Made by a program: the position numbers and the translations under genes. Shown in pieces: positions 1-7,934 of a stretch of DNA of 33,092 bases. This stretch comes from Rhodobacterales bacterium 32-66-9 (GTDB lineage Bacteria > Pseudomonadota > Alphaproteobacteria > Rhodobacterales > Rhodobacteraceae). The first letter of the stretch is position 1, and every line of letters begins with the position of its first letter. Under the pieces are notes generated by a model. The model made no database searches, was not told the DNA's origin, and saw nothing but the letters and a program-made list of their open reading frames with translations. The DNA lies in the NCBI GenBank assembly GCA_002280405.1, contig NCDY01000026.1, positions 1-33,092 of the forward strand, in the 5' to 3' direction.

Positions 1-609
1 AAGTTCATGGACGTGCGGCGCATGACCGTCGGCATGGCCAACTGCATCGTGCAGCGCGTCAGCTACACCGCCGACCTAGGATATGAGATCTTCTGCGACC
101 ACATGTCGGTCCGCCACCTGTGGGATGTGCTGTCGGCGGCGGGCAAGGACCTTGGCATGCGCCCTTTCGGGATGCGGGCGATGATGTCCTTGCGGCTGGA
201 CAAGTGGTTCGGCTCCTGGGGACGCGAGTTCTCGCCCGACTACACTCCGGCGGAAACCGGCCTCGACCGCTTCATCGCCTGGAACAAGCCCGCCGACTGG
301 ATCGGCAAGGCCGCCGCGACGAAGGAAAAGGCGGAAGGGCCGAAGCGCAAGCTGGTGTCGATCATCGTGGATGCCAAGGACGCCGATGTCGTGGCATGGG
401 AGCCGATCTGGCTGGACGGTTCCGTCGTCGGCTGGTGCACAAGCGGCGGCTACAGCCACTGGACCGGCAAGTCGGTGGCGCAGGGCTTCATCCCGGCTGA
501 CCGGGTGCAGGACGGGCTGGAACTCGAGGTGGAAATCCTTGGCGAGCGCCGCCCGGCGCGGGTGCATCTGGCAGCTCTGTGGGACGACGGAGGCCGGATG
601 CGCGGTTGA
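1..609 (+). CDS. C-terminal part of a DMGDH/sarcosine dehydrogenase-type GcvT-family oxidoreductase (partial)
   Basis: The frame is open from the first base, so the gene begins upstream of the window and only about 202 residues of the C-terminus are present. The piece matches the folate-binding aminomethyltransferase (GcvT) module at the end of FAD-dependent dimethylglycine/sarcosine dehydrogenases, enzymes that oxidatively remove N-methyl groups and pass the one-carbon unit to tetrahydrofolate. Visible signatures are a YTADLGYEIF stretch near the start, a SLRLDKWFGSWGREF segment, the TPAETGLDRF region, and a late VVGWCTSGGYSHWTGKSVA segment typical of the barrel-like C-terminal GCV_T_C domain. 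The FAD domain should lie to the left. A free-standing GcvT aminomethyltransferase is the main alternative, but the 'REFSPDYTP...GLDRFIAW' pattern fits the fused dehydrogenases better. The next gene begins 39 bases downstream on the same strand. Confidence 0.8.
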   Translation, partial: KFMDVRRMTVGMANCIVQRVSYTADLGYEIFCDHMSVRHLWDVLSAAGKDLGMRPFGMRAMMSLRLDKWFGSWGREFSPDYTPAETGLDRFIAWNKPADWIGKAAATKEKAEGPKRKLVSIIVDAKDADVVAWEPIWLDGSVVGWCTSGGYSHWTGKSVAQGFIPADRVQDGLELEVEILGERRPARVHLAALWDDGGRMRG

Positions 610-648
610 GAGCCTTGACAGGCTGGCCGCGTCCGCCAGACTGCCCTG

Positions 649-1260
649 ATGCCCCCCGTCGTGCATATTCTGATCCTCGCTGCCGGGGCCTCATCCCGGA
701 TGCGGGGGGCTGACAAGCTGCTGCAAAGCCTGGACGGCAAGCCGATCCTGCGGCGGGTGGCAGAGGCGGCGCTTGCCACCGGCGCGCCGGTCAGCGTGGC
801 TCTTCCGGTCGGCGCGAAAGCCCGCCGGTTTGCGCTTTCCGGTCTTGGCGTGAAGGTCGTCGAGGTCGCCGACGCGACGCTTGGCATGTCGCGGTCGCTT
901 GTCCGGGGGGTTGCGGTGATCGCGGCGGGGAAAGCCGGTCCCGAGGACGGGATCATGATCCTGCCGGCAGACATGCCGGACTTCACGGCAGAGGCGCTGG
1001 CGCGGCTTGTCGCGTGCCATGCCGAGGAGCCGCAGTGGATATGGCGCGGTGGGACCGAACATGGCCAGGCCGGTCACCCGACCATCTTCCCGCGCGATCT
1101 GTGGCCGGCGCTGCTGGCCGTGACCGGGGACGAAGGCGGGCGGTCTGTGGTGCAGGCGCAACGCGAACGGGTCAGGATTCTGCCTCTGCCCGGCAAGATG
1201 GCCACACTGGACCTGGATACCCCCGAAGACTGGGCGGCCTATCTTGGCCGCCCGGCTTGA
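649..1260 (+). CDS. MocA/MobA-like nucleotidyltransferase (NTP transferase family)
   Basis: A 203-residue protein with the N-terminal nucleotide-binding signature LAAGASSRMRGADKLL (about residues 10-25), shared by CTP:molybdopterin cytidylyltransferase (MocA), MobA and related sugar-nucleotide transferases. A LPADMPD motif near residue 105 supplies the metal-binding aspartate, and the C-terminal 'LDLDTPEDWAAYL' is the usual closing motif of MocA-like proteins (family knowledge). Such enzymes transfer CMP or GMP to molybdopterin in the cytoplasm for xanthine oxidase-family or DMSO reductase-family enzymes. No other molybdenum cofactor or molybdoenzyme gene is in the window, so the substrate is inferred only. 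The last 22 bases overlap, tail to tail, the end of the RTX-Hint gene on the other strand. Confidence 0.82.
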   Translation: MPPVVHILILAAGASSRMRGADKLLQSLDGKPILRRVAEAALATGAPVSVALPVGAKARRFALSGLGVKVVEVADATLGMSRSLVRGVAVIAAGKAGPEDGIMILPADMPDFTAEALARLVACHAEEPQWIWRGGTEHGQAGHPTIFPRDLWPALLAVTGDEGGRSVVQAQRERVRILPLPGKMATLDLDTPEDWAAYLGRPA

Positions 1261-3182
1261 TCGCCTGCGACCAGAACCTTCGCCTCATGCGCCTTCAGCG
1301 ACAGCCGCGCCGCCGGGAAGGCGTCGGCGTTCAGGGCGAGTTCGGGGAAGAGATCCAGCACTTCGCTGCGCGCCGCCTGATCGAGGGCGGACAGGGTCCG
1401 CTCCGCCGGCTGGAAGCTTTCGGTCCAGATACCGTCCGACAGCACGATTTCGTGCCTATCAAAAAGGATGTGAACATATGTCACCCCGTCGACCGGCACC
1501 GCCCTTGTGACCTCTGCCAGACCGACCAGATACTTGGCCGGGACCAGAACTTCGCTTTCGCCAAAGTACATCTCGGCCCGCGCGCCCTCGATCAGCACGC
1601 GGTGTTGCGGCGACACCAGCATCGAGCGTTCCGGTCCCGCCGCCCCCAGCGCACCGCGGCCGATGCGGATCGGGTGCAGTTCGGGGCGGGCCTGTAGCTC
1701 GAGACGCGAAAGTCGGCGCTGGCCGACCCAGCGCAGGGGTTGCGCCCCGTTGTCCCGGGTCAGCACCATTTCGCCAGGCTGCAAAGCCTCGACCGCGACC
1801 TCACCTCGCGCGGTCATGATCCGGGTGCCCGGGGTGAAGCAGACGATCACCAGGCTTTCGATGTCGGTGAAGGTCAGCGTGCCAATGACCGGAAAGGCCG
1901 GACCAGGCCCGAAGAAGGTGATCGTGCCGTTCTCGCCGTTCAGCGGATCATAGGTCACATCGATCCGTGTCCAGCCGAAGCCGGTGATGTCGACCGTCAG
2001 GGTATCGTTGTCGGCGCCGCTGTTGCCGCCATCCACCGATTCCGCGCCAAGGACATCGTTCAGCGCGCCGGTGTAGCTGACAAAGATCCGATCCTGATCG
2101 GCACCGCCGAACAGTTGGTCCGTCCCGGAGCCACCGTAAAGGCTGTCCTGTCCGGTGCCGCCGACAATGGTGTCGTTATTGGCCCCGCCGTAAAGACGGT
2201 CATTGTCCGCGCCACCATAGATCAGATCGTTGCCCGTACCGCCGATGACCGTGTCGTCGCCAGCATCACCGAACAGCGAGTCCGATCCGCCAATTCCATC
2301 GATCGAGTCGTTGCCGTCTCCGCCGTAGATCACGGTCGTATAGACATCGTTGCCTTGGTAATTTTCGCTAAGGCCACCGATCAGTATGTCGCCGAATCTC
2401 GACCCGAAGATGCCGTCGATCGTGCCGTCGGTGATATCTCCAGCCGCGTAGCCCCCGCTCAACGAGCTGTTTTGAATGTCGACGTATACCTCTGCGTTGG
2501 AATCCCTGTAGTCGAAATAGTCCATCTGAGCGCCGCCAGAGAGGGTGTCGTTGCCGTCGCCGCCCGCCAGCGTGTCGTTTCCGTCATTGCCGAACAGGGA
2601 ATCGTCCCCCGCACCGCCGCCGATCCAGTCTTCCCCAGTTCCACCCCGCAGGGTGTCGACCCCAGCCCCGCCATACAGCGAGTCGCGTTCGGCGCCGCCG
2701 TCCAGCAGGTCGTTGCCGTCATCGCCATAAAGGGTATCGTCGGCTGCGTCGCCAAAAAGCTGGTCGCCGTCGTTCCCGCCGAACAGCTGGTCGACATCAT
2801 CCCCGCCAAGCAGGGTGTCGGCACCAACACCGCCAAACAGACTGTCGACGCCAAGGCCGCCATACACGCGGTCGGTCCCGGCGTCGCCATACAGCGTGTC
2901 CGCGCCCGCATCGCCATAAAGCGAATCGGTGTCGTTGCCGCCATAGATGCGATCGCCGTCGTTGCCGCCGAAAATGGTGTCGTTGTTGTTGTCGCCGTAA
3001 AGCGTGTCCAGCCCGTCATTGCCGAACACGCTGTCGGTGCCGTCACCGCCATACACGAGATCATTGGCCGTCAGTCCGCGCAGTATGTCACTGCCGCCGT
3101 TGCCATAGATCACATCGTTGAAGTTGCCAGCAACGTCGCCGACAAGACTGTCGGCACCGTTGCCGCCGGTAAGTGTTGCCAT
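1239..3182 (-). CDS. RTX calcium-binding repeat protein with C-terminal Hint domain
   Basis: A 647-residue acidic protein. Residues about 4-222 and 286-370 are built of RTX nonapeptides (GGxGxDxLx variants such as YGGDGNDSI and FGGNDGDQL), which form Ca2+-bound parallel beta rolls in type I secreted proteins. After a non-repetitive stretch, Cys448 opens a Hint domain (CFTPGTRIMTARGEV), and the VSPQHRVL and FDRHEIVLSDGIWTESF blocks follow. Hint domains in this family are related to the self-processing domains of inteins and hedgehog proteins, so self-cleavage at Cys448 is possible but unproven. There is no N-terminal signal peptide, which fits type I export, but no ABC/MFP exporter is present here. 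The start is supported by a GAGGGA sequence eight bases before the ATG. It lies downstream of, and in the same direction as, a stand-alone Hint gene. Confidence 0.88.
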   Translation of the reverse strand: MATLTGGNGADSLVGDVAGNFNDVIYGNGGSDILRGLTANDLVYGGDGTDSVFGNDGLDTLYGDNNNDTIFGGNDGDRIYGGNDTDSLYGDAGADTLYGDAGTDRVYGGLGVDSLFGGVGADTLLGGDDVDQLFGGNDGDQLFGDAADDTLYGDDGNDLLDGGAERDSLYGGAGVDTLRGGTGEDWIGGGAGDDSLFGNDGNDTLAGGDGNDTLSGGAQMDYFDYRDSNAEVYVDIQNSSLSGGYAAGDITDGTIDGIFGSRFGDILIGGLSENYQGNDVYTTVIYGGDGNDSIDGIGGSDSLFGDAGDDTVIGGTGNDLIYGGADNDRLYGGANNDTIVGGTGQDSLYGGSGTDQLFGGADQDRIFVSYTGALNDVLGAESVDGGNSGADNDTLTVDITGFGWTRIDVTYDPLNGENGTITFFGPGPAFPVIGTLTFTDIESLVIVCFTPGTRIMTARGEVAVEALQPGEMVLTRDNGAQPLRWVGQRRLSRLELQARPELHPIRIGRGALGAAGPERSMLVSPQHRVLIEGARAEMYFGESEVLVPAKYLVGLAEVTRAVPVDGVTYVHILFDRHEIVLSDGIWTESFQPAERTLSALDQAARSEVLDLFPELALNADAFPAARLSLKAHEAKVLVAGDQAGRPR

Positions 3183-3251
3183 CCTCTTCGTCCCTCTGCC
3201 TCAGCGACGCCCAGCCCTGGTTTTTTTCCAAACTCTGGCCTGACAGCGAAG

Positions 3252-3269
3252 GGTCAACGCCTGTTGACC
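3252..3269. promoter_or_regulatory. Perfect 7+7 inverted repeat upstream of the RTX-Hint gene
   Basis: GGTCAAC-GCCT-GTTGACC is a perfect 7-bp inverted repeat with a 4-base spacer, centred about 80 bases before the RTX-Hint start. On the minus strand the right half contains TTGACC, which could double as a -35 element, though no good -10 follows at 17 bases. It may be an operator, or the hairpin that ends the upstream Hint transcript; there is no T-run after it, which favours an operator. Confidence 0.4.
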
Positions 3270-3348
3270 GCGCAGCATTCCAGACTTGGTGGCTACCGTC
3301 GTCCACTCATACACTTCACATCCTAACGGAATACTACAGGTTGATCAC

Positions 3349-3990
3349 TCAGAAGGCTAGGCCAGCGGCCTCAGATTCCGTGATCGTGCGCCGCGATTGG
3401 CCATACGTCGCCCGTCCCGCCGAGGTCTTGAGCTCCGGGAACAGCTCAAGGATCTCCAGCCGCTGCGCGTTGCCGATCCCCTTCAGCGAAGTGTCGTCGG
3501 GATGGAAGGTCTCGGTCCAGACACCATTGCTGAGAACCACTTCGTGCCGGTCGCACATGAAATGGATGTAGGTCGTGCCGCTTGACTGCACGGTATGCAC
3601 CCCCTGCGCGGCCAGATGCTTGGCCGCGACCAGAACTTCCCGTTCGCTGTAGCGCACCGAAACCCTAGAATTGGTGACCAGCACGCGATGGTTCGGCGAC
3701 ACCATCATGTCGCGTTCCGGAAGGCCCTTGCCCAGCGAGCCCTGCTGGATGAAGACCGGAAGCAGATGCGGATCGGCCTGGAAGTCGTGCAGGAACATCT
3801 GCGTCTTGCCAACCCAGCGCACGGACTGGATCCCGTTGTCGCGGGTCACCACGCGGTCGCCCGCCGAGATCATCTCGACCGGAACCTCGCCGCGCTGCGT
3901 GGTGATCAAGGTTCCCGGGGTAAAGCAGGGTGTGGCGCGCGGAGCGGTCCCGGCCTTCGTCTCCGGCAATTCAAACCCGTTCTGCATCAT
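3349..3990 (-). CDS. Stand-alone Hint-domain protein
   Basis: A protein of 213 residues starting MMQNGFELPE. Cys22 begins the Hint domain (CFTPGTLITTQRGEVPVE), followed by DRVVTRDNGIQSVRWVG, VSPNHRVL and CDRHEVVLSNGVWTETF. It aligns by eye over nearly its whole length with the C-terminal half of the neighbouring RTX-Hint protein, so the two are paralogues. This one has no RTX repeats and no signal peptide, and only 21 residues precede the catalytic-type cysteine. The frame stays open upstream to 4158, but the extra 56 residues look non-coding (basic, low complexity). An AGGA lies just ahead of the twin ATGs at 3990/3987, so I chose 3990. Secretion and function are unknown; it could be a processing partner or a degenerate relative of the RTX-Hint protein. 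Confidence 0.8.
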   Translation of the reverse strand: MMQNGFELPETKAGTAPRATPCFTPGTLITTQRGEVPVEMISAGDRVVTRDNGIQSVRWVGKTQMFLHDFQADPHLLPVFIQQGSLGKGLPERDMMVSPNHRVLVTNSRVSVRYSEREVLVAAKHLAAQGVHTVQSSGTTYIHFMCDRHEVVLSNGVWTETFHPDDTSLKGIGNAQRLEILELFPELKTSAGRATYGQSRRTITESEAAGLAF

Positions 3991-4450
3991 GATCCTGCAC
4001 TTTCCGCGGCCGGCACCTTTGCCACCCGAAACCCGGCAGTGCCCCAAGCCTGAATAGCCTTCCCGCCGGGGGTGAGAAAAGCGGAAAATTCTTTGTAAAC
4101 AAGGTGAAAAAGGGCACGATTCAGCCAAAGCGTGCATCGGCGCGCGCCTGGTTGTCACCCGCCCGCCCGGTCCGGCATGAGGGGCGCCAGATCACCGGTG
4201 GCTAAGGCCTTTGCGCACAACCTGTTTCAATTTAGACGTGCATTCCCAGCGTGGCTTCACCCGATGAGCGTCAGATCGCCATGCAACCGGATGTTGATCG
4301 GCGTCCGACCGCGCAGGCCAGCAAATGTCCGGGTGCCCCGCGCAGCAGTGTTTCCGCAATCGGCAGTAACTGCATGGCTTGGGCCGGACTGGACTGCATC
4401 CGGCGCAGGCCAGACCGAATCGACTGGGGTCGCGACCGATCCGGGATGAG
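3991..4450. other. Gene-free stretch between the Hint gene and tRNA-Leu
   Basis: About 460 bases without a convincing gene. Short open frames here have no ribosome-binding site and no recognisable product. The part at 4070-4125 is clearly more AT-rich than its surroundings (GGAAAATTCTTTGTAAACAA) and lies just upstream of the minus-strand Hint gene, so it probably holds that gene's promoter. The small palindrome TTGT-AA-ACAA at 4093-4102 sits in it. No terminator with a T-run was found downstream of the tRNA. Confidence 0.4.
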
Positions 4451-4534
4451 TGGTGCCCGAGGCGAGACTCGAACTCGCAAGCCTTGCGGCGGAGGATTTT
4501 GAGTCCCCTGCGTCTACCATTCCACCACTCGGGC
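4451..4534 (-). tRNA. trnL-CAA: tRNA-Leu (anticodon CAA)
   Basis: The minus strand folds as a class II tRNA of 84 nt including an encoded CCA. The acceptor stem GCCCGAG pairs with CTCGGGC over 7 bp. The anticodon stem GGGGA/TCCTC encloses the loop CTCAAAA, giving anticodon CAA, which reads the leucine codon TTG. The T arm contains GAGTTCGAGTCTC, and a short variable arm lies between. The gene lies 47 bases beyond the end of the metallopeptidase gene on the same strand. TTG is a rare sense codon in such a GC-rich genome, so this is the usual single-copy isoacceptor. Confidence 0.95.
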
Positions 4535-4581
4535 CACCGGCGGCAGATGTAGAACCAGCCGGGCGCGGCGTCAATGCAGGG

Positions 4582-5436
4582 TCAGAGCGCGTCGGTCCGA
4601 AACGTGTCGCAATCGGCCATCTGGCCTGACTGGAGCCCGGTCATGAACCAGCGTGACCGCTGTTCCGAGGTGCCGTGGGTGAAGGTATGCGGCATCGGGC
4701 GCTGGCCCGCATTGCGTTGCAGCGTGTCGTCGCCGATCTGACGGGCGGCGTTGACCGCCTCTTCCAGATCGCCGCGTTCGACCACCCCCAGCGTCTGCGC
4801 CGCCTCGCGCGCCCAGATGCCGGACAGGCAGTCGGCCTGCAATTCGATCCGAACCGAGATCGCGTTCGATTCCTGCTCGCTGACCTGCTGGCGGAGCTCG
4901 TTTGCCTGACCGAGGATGCCAAGCTCGTTCTGGATATGGTGGCCGACTTCATGCGCAACCACATAGGCCGCGGCAAAGTCTCCGTTCGCTCCCAGACGCC
5001 TGGTCAGCGTGGTGAAGAAAGCGGTGTCGAGGTAGACCTTCCTGTCCGCCGGGCAGTAGAACGGTCCGGTCGCCTCGGACGCGCCGCCGCAAGCCGAGCG
5101 CGTGCCATCCTTGAACAGGACAAGCGTGGCAGGGCGGTAGGATCGGCCGAGTTGGTCCTGGAAGACACGGGTCCAGATTTCCTCGGTATCGGCCAGGACG
5201 ACCGAGACGAAATCGCCCTCGGCCTGGTCTTCGGCAGTCAGTTCGACCGGGGCGCCGGTCGAGGCGGTGCCATCGATGGTGCCGAGAAGCTGACTGGGAT
5301 CGACCCCAAGAAACATCGCGATGAGAACGACGATGATTGCCCCCGCCCCGCCGATCCCCGCGATCTGCCCACCGCCCCCGCCCGCGCGGCGGCGGTCTTC
5401 GATGTTGGAACTTTGCCTGCGACCGCGCCACTGCAT
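4582..5436 (-). CDS. YpfJ-type neutral zinc metallopeptidase
   Basis: A 284-residue protein of the YpfJ/'neutral zinc metallopeptidase' family. It begins MQWRGRRQSSNIEDRR, the family's conserved head. A Gly-rich linker and one transmembrane helix follow (about residues 26-44, GAGAIIVVLIAMFLGV), anchoring the catalytic domain outside the cytoplasm. The zinc site HEVGHH begins at His162, with Glu163 and His166, and the later ELQADCLSGIWA segment carries the third ligand region. Cysteines in ACGGASEATGPFYCP and DCL may form disulfides, which is notable next to a DsbB-like gene. Its substrate is unknown. It is divergent from dsbB, with 252 bases between the starts. Confidence 0.87.
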   Translation of the reverse strand: MQWRGRRQSSNIEDRRRAGGGGGQIAGIGGAGAIIVVLIAMFLGVDPSQLLGTIDGTASTGAPVELTAEDQAEGDFVSVVLADTEEIWTRVFQDQLGRSYRPATLVLFKDGTRSACGGASEATGPFYCPADRKVYLDTAFFTTLTRRLGANGDFAAAYVVAHEVGHHIQNELGILGQANELRQQVSEQESNAISVRIELQADCLSGIWAREAAQTLGVVERGDLEEAVNAARQIGDDTLQRNAGQRPMPHTFTHGTSEQRSRWFMTGLQSGQMADCDTFRTDAL

Positions 5437-5688
5437 CCTGTCACCCCTTCATCGCACCGCCGTTCACGCCGGAAAACCGGACCACACCCCGCAAAAGCAA
5501 GGCCTTTGCCTGCAGGGTCGCGAACCCTGAACCATCTTGCCCAGGGCCTCGTCGGAAATCCTAGCGCCAGCAGGCCGATACCGGAAGCCGGAAAGCACGG
5601 CTTCGGGCGCTGGCCGTCCCGCCCCCTTTTCCTCGGGCGTGCCCGGGCCTATGGTCGCTTGGCAGCCTGCTTCAGCACGAGAACCGAA

Positions 5689-6156
5689 ATGTCCCTGTCC
5701 CGTCCGATCCTGATTCTTCTGGCCACCCTGGGCTCGGCTGCCCTGCTTGGCGGGGCCTTTGCCTTCGAATATGTCGGCGGGCTCGCGCCATGCCAGTTGT
5801 GCATCTACCAGCGTTGGCCCCATGCGGCGGCGATCGTGATCGGCCTTGTCGCACTGGCGACCGGCTGGCGCGGACTGGCCTGGCTTGGCGGGCTGGCAGC
5901 CCTGACCACCGCGGGCGTCGGCGTCTTCCATGTCGGCGTCGAGCAAGCCTGGTGGGAAGGTCTGGCCACCTGCACTGCGGGCTCGATCGAGGGCATTTCG
6001 ACTGCCGACCTCCTGGATCCGTCGAAGGACGTCGCCGCAGTGGTGCGCTGCGACGAGATCGCATGGTCACTGCTGGGGGTTTCCATGGCAGGGTGGAACG
6101 CGATCCTGTCGCTGGCCCTTGCCGGCCTCTGGCTCAAGGCGGCACGCACCCTCTGA
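5689..6156 (+). CDS. dsbB: DsbB-family disulfide bond formation protein
   Basis: A 155-residue inner-membrane protein with four predicted hydrophobic helices. It carries both DsbB cysteine pairs: Cys35/Cys38 in PCQLC, followed by IYQRWP, and Cys95/Cys121 in the second periplasmic loop (LATCTAG ... VVRCDE). DsbB reoxidises the periplasmic thiol oxidase DsbA and passes electrons to quinone; Arg42 lies where the quinone-interacting arginine is expected. The same frame stays open for about 1 kb upstream, but only this ATG gives a normal-length DsbB with a membrane helix at the N-terminus, and the upstream part overlaps the metallopeptidase on the other strand. No dsbA is nearby. It converges on dgt. 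Confidence 0.9.
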   Translation: MSLSRPILILLATLGSAALLGGAFAFEYVGGLAPCQLCIYQRWPHAAAIVIGLVALATGWRGLAWLGGLAALTTAGVGVFHVGVEQAWWEGLATCTAGSIEGISTADLLDPSKDVAAVVRCDEIAWSLLGVSMAGWNAILSLALAGLWLKAARTL

Positions 6157-6271
6157 TCCCGATCCCGACCGTCCCGCGCCGGACAGTGCCGGCATCGGGA
6201 CCGCCTTGCTGAACGCCCCCCGTACGAATTCCTGAAAGGCGCAAACAGACGGGCTGGTTGCGCGATGTTGC

Positions 6272-7456
6272 TCAACCGTCGGCGCGTGGCGAACGACCGA
6301 AAAGCCGGGCGTGTTCCTGGATTGCGAAGCGGTCGGTCATCCCGGCGATATAGTCGGCCACAACGCGGGCCAGGCGCGTCTCATCCGGGGCCGCCGCCAC
6401 GTCCGGCTGCCATTCGGGGGGCAAGAGCTTGGGGGCGTGCAGGAACAGCGGGAAAAGATCGTCGATGATCCGCGTGACCTCGGCCCTGACCGCCATCACG
6501 CTGGGCGCGCGATACATGCGCTGAAAGAGAAAGCTGCGCACCGCCTTGAGGTCCTGATAGAGCGGTTTCGAAAAGCGGATGACCGTCGTGCCCATCTGGC
6601 GGATGTCATCGACGGTCCTCGGCTGCGCGCTGGTCAGGCGGTTCTGCGCGACCGCGATCACATCCTCGACCATGCGGCCGAAAACGCGGCGCAGGGCCTC
6701 GTGGCGGCGGCGCATCCTTTCCAGACCGGGGTAAGTGCGGTCCACCTCGTCAAAGGCGGGGCCGGTGACGGGCAGCTGCATCAGGTCGTCCTCGGTGAAC
6801 AGGCCAGAGCGCAGGCCGTCGTGCAGATCGTGGTGCGAGTAGGCGACATCGTCGGCGATGGCGGCCACCTGCGCCTCGGCGCTGGCATGGGTATCCAGGC
6901 CAAGATCCCACTGGGCATTGACCTCGGTCAGGGCATAGGCGAGCGGCCCATCGCGCTTAGGGTCGGCGTTCGGGCCAAGGACCGGACCATTGTGTTTTGC
7001 AATGCCTTCAAGAGTTTCCCAGGACAGGTTCAAGCCGTCGAAATCAGCGTAGTGGCGTTCGAGCCGGGTCACGATCCGCAGCGCCTGGGCGTTGTGGTCA
7101 AAGCCGCCATGGGGCGCCATGAGGCGTTCCATCGCGTCCTCGCCGGTATGGCCGAAAGGCGTGTGGCCCAGATCATGCGCCAGGGCGACCGCCTCGGCCA
7201 GATCGGTGTTGAGGCCAAGCACGCCTGCGATGGTGCGGGCGACTTGCGCCACCTCGATCGTATGGGTCAGGCGGGTGCGGTAGTAGTCGCCCTCGTGTTC
7301 GACGAAGACCTGCGTCTTGTGCTTGAGCCTGCGGAACGCGCTGGAATGGATGATCCGGTCCCGGTCGCGCTGAAAGGGCGAGCGGAACGAGGACAGCCTT
7401 TCGGGCCAAAGCCTGCCGCGGCTGGCATCGGGTTGGCAGGCGAAAGGCGCGAGCAT
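6272..7456 (-). CDS. dgt: Deoxyguanosinetriphosphate triphosphohydrolase-like HD protein
   Basis: A protein of 394 residues with the HD phosphohydrolase signature. His65 lies in TRLTHTIEVAQVAR and the His94-Asp95 pair in AHDLGHTPFGH, with later conserved blocks including a DDVAYSHHDLHDGLRSGL stretch. It hydrolyses dNTPs to the nucleoside plus triphosphate, shaping nucleotide pools. The N-terminal FRSPFQRDRDRIIHSSAFRRLKHKTQVF is typical of the alphaproteobacterial dGTPase-like branch. The start at 7456 (MLAPFAC) has AAGGAC seven bases ahead. A longer start at 7498 (MNIWNP) has no ribosome-binding site and would crowd the divergent gene. The pairing with an A-type carrier gene on the other strand is familiar from Rhodobacterales. 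Confidence 0.9.
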   Translation of the reverse strand: MLAPFACQPDASRGRLWPERLSSFRSPFQRDRDRIIHSSAFRRLKHKTQVFVEHEGDYYRTRLTHTIEVAQVARTIAGVLGLNTDLAEAVALAHDLGHTPFGHTGEDAMERLMAPHGGFDHNAQALRIVTRLERHYADFDGLNLSWETLEGIAKHNGPVLGPNADPKRDGPLAYALTEVNAQWDLGLDTHASAEAQVAAIADDVAYSHHDLHDGLRSGLFTEDDLMQLPVTGPAFDEVDRTYPGLERMRRRHEALRRVFGRMVEDVIAVAQNRLTSAQPRTVDDIRQMGTTVIRFSKPLYQDLKAVRSFLFQRMYRAPSVMAVRAEVTRIIDDLFPLFLHAPKLLPPEWQPDVAAAPDETRLARVVADYIAGMTDRFAIQEHARLFGRSPRADG

Positions 7457-7527
7457 CGGGCTGTCCTTGTTCCGAACCGTCGGGTTCCATATATTCATCG
7501 CAACACCGGATGGATACGGGAACAGCC

Positions 7528-7875
7528 ATGGAACTCACGCTGCCGCCGAAAGTGACCGCACCCAAGGTGACGGACCGGGCCTTCGCCCGGCTGGCCGAGA
7601 TCGCCGAGGCGACGGGCCAGGTGAAACCCTTGCGCGTCGCCGTCGATGGCGGAGGGTGTTCGGGGTTCCAGTATTCGATCACTCTCGACGACCCGGCGCC
7701 GGACGACCTCGTTCTGGAGAAAGGCGGGCAACGGGTGCTGGTCGATCAGGTCAGCCTGCCGTTCCTGGCCAATGCCGTGATCGATTTCACCGACGAGCTG
7801 ATCGGGGCGCGTTTCGTGGTGGAAAATCCCAACGCAAAGTCAAGCTGCGGCTGCGGGACCAGTTTTTCGCTGTGA
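7528..7875 (+). CDS. erpA: A-type Fe-S cluster carrier (IscA/ErpA/HesB family)
   Basis: A 115-residue protein with the three conserved cysteines of A-type carriers: Cys44 in GGGCSGFQY and Cys107/Cys109 in the C-terminal SCGCGTSFSL. These ligate an Fe-S cluster and hand it to apo-enzymes in the cytoplasm. The start at 7528 (MELTLPPKV) gives normal family length; an in-frame ATG at 7510 adds only six residues. The gene diverges from dgt, with about 70 bases between starts serving both promoters. Whether it is ErpA or another member cannot be decided from sequence alone. Confidence 0.87.
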   Translation: MELTLPPKVTAPKVTDRAFARLAEIAEATGQVKPLRVAVDGGGCSGFQYSITLDDPAPDDLVLEKGGQRVLVDQVSLPFLANAVIDFTDELIGARFVVENPNAKSSCGCGTSFSL

Positions 7876-7934
7876 ACCCTCGCCCTTTGCGGGAGCCGGG
7901 CTAACTTTGTTGCGCTGCAGCAAAGGGAGGCGAC

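Noticed and set aside
1740..3326. 528-residue plus-strand frame opposite the RTX repeats, and the apparent tandem DNA repeats
   Set aside because: Antisense of repetitive RTX codons; the repeats are protein-coding nonapeptides with variable DNA, not a CRISPR array or minisatellite.
4251..4502. 83-residue plus-strand frame running into the tRNA gene
   Set aside because: Its C-terminus is the antisense translation of tRNA-Leu, a well-known false gene.
4675..5688. Upstream extension of the dsbB frame, adding about 338 residues
   Set aside because: It runs antisense to the zinc metallopeptidase and adds no domain; DsbB is normally about 155-180 residues and starts at its first membrane helix.
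6157..6200. Possible terminator hairpin after dsbB (TCCCGAT ... ATCGGGA with inner GCCGG/CCGGC)
   Set aside because: The stems are interrupted by an asymmetric internal loop of 14 bases and there is no T-run; too weak to list.
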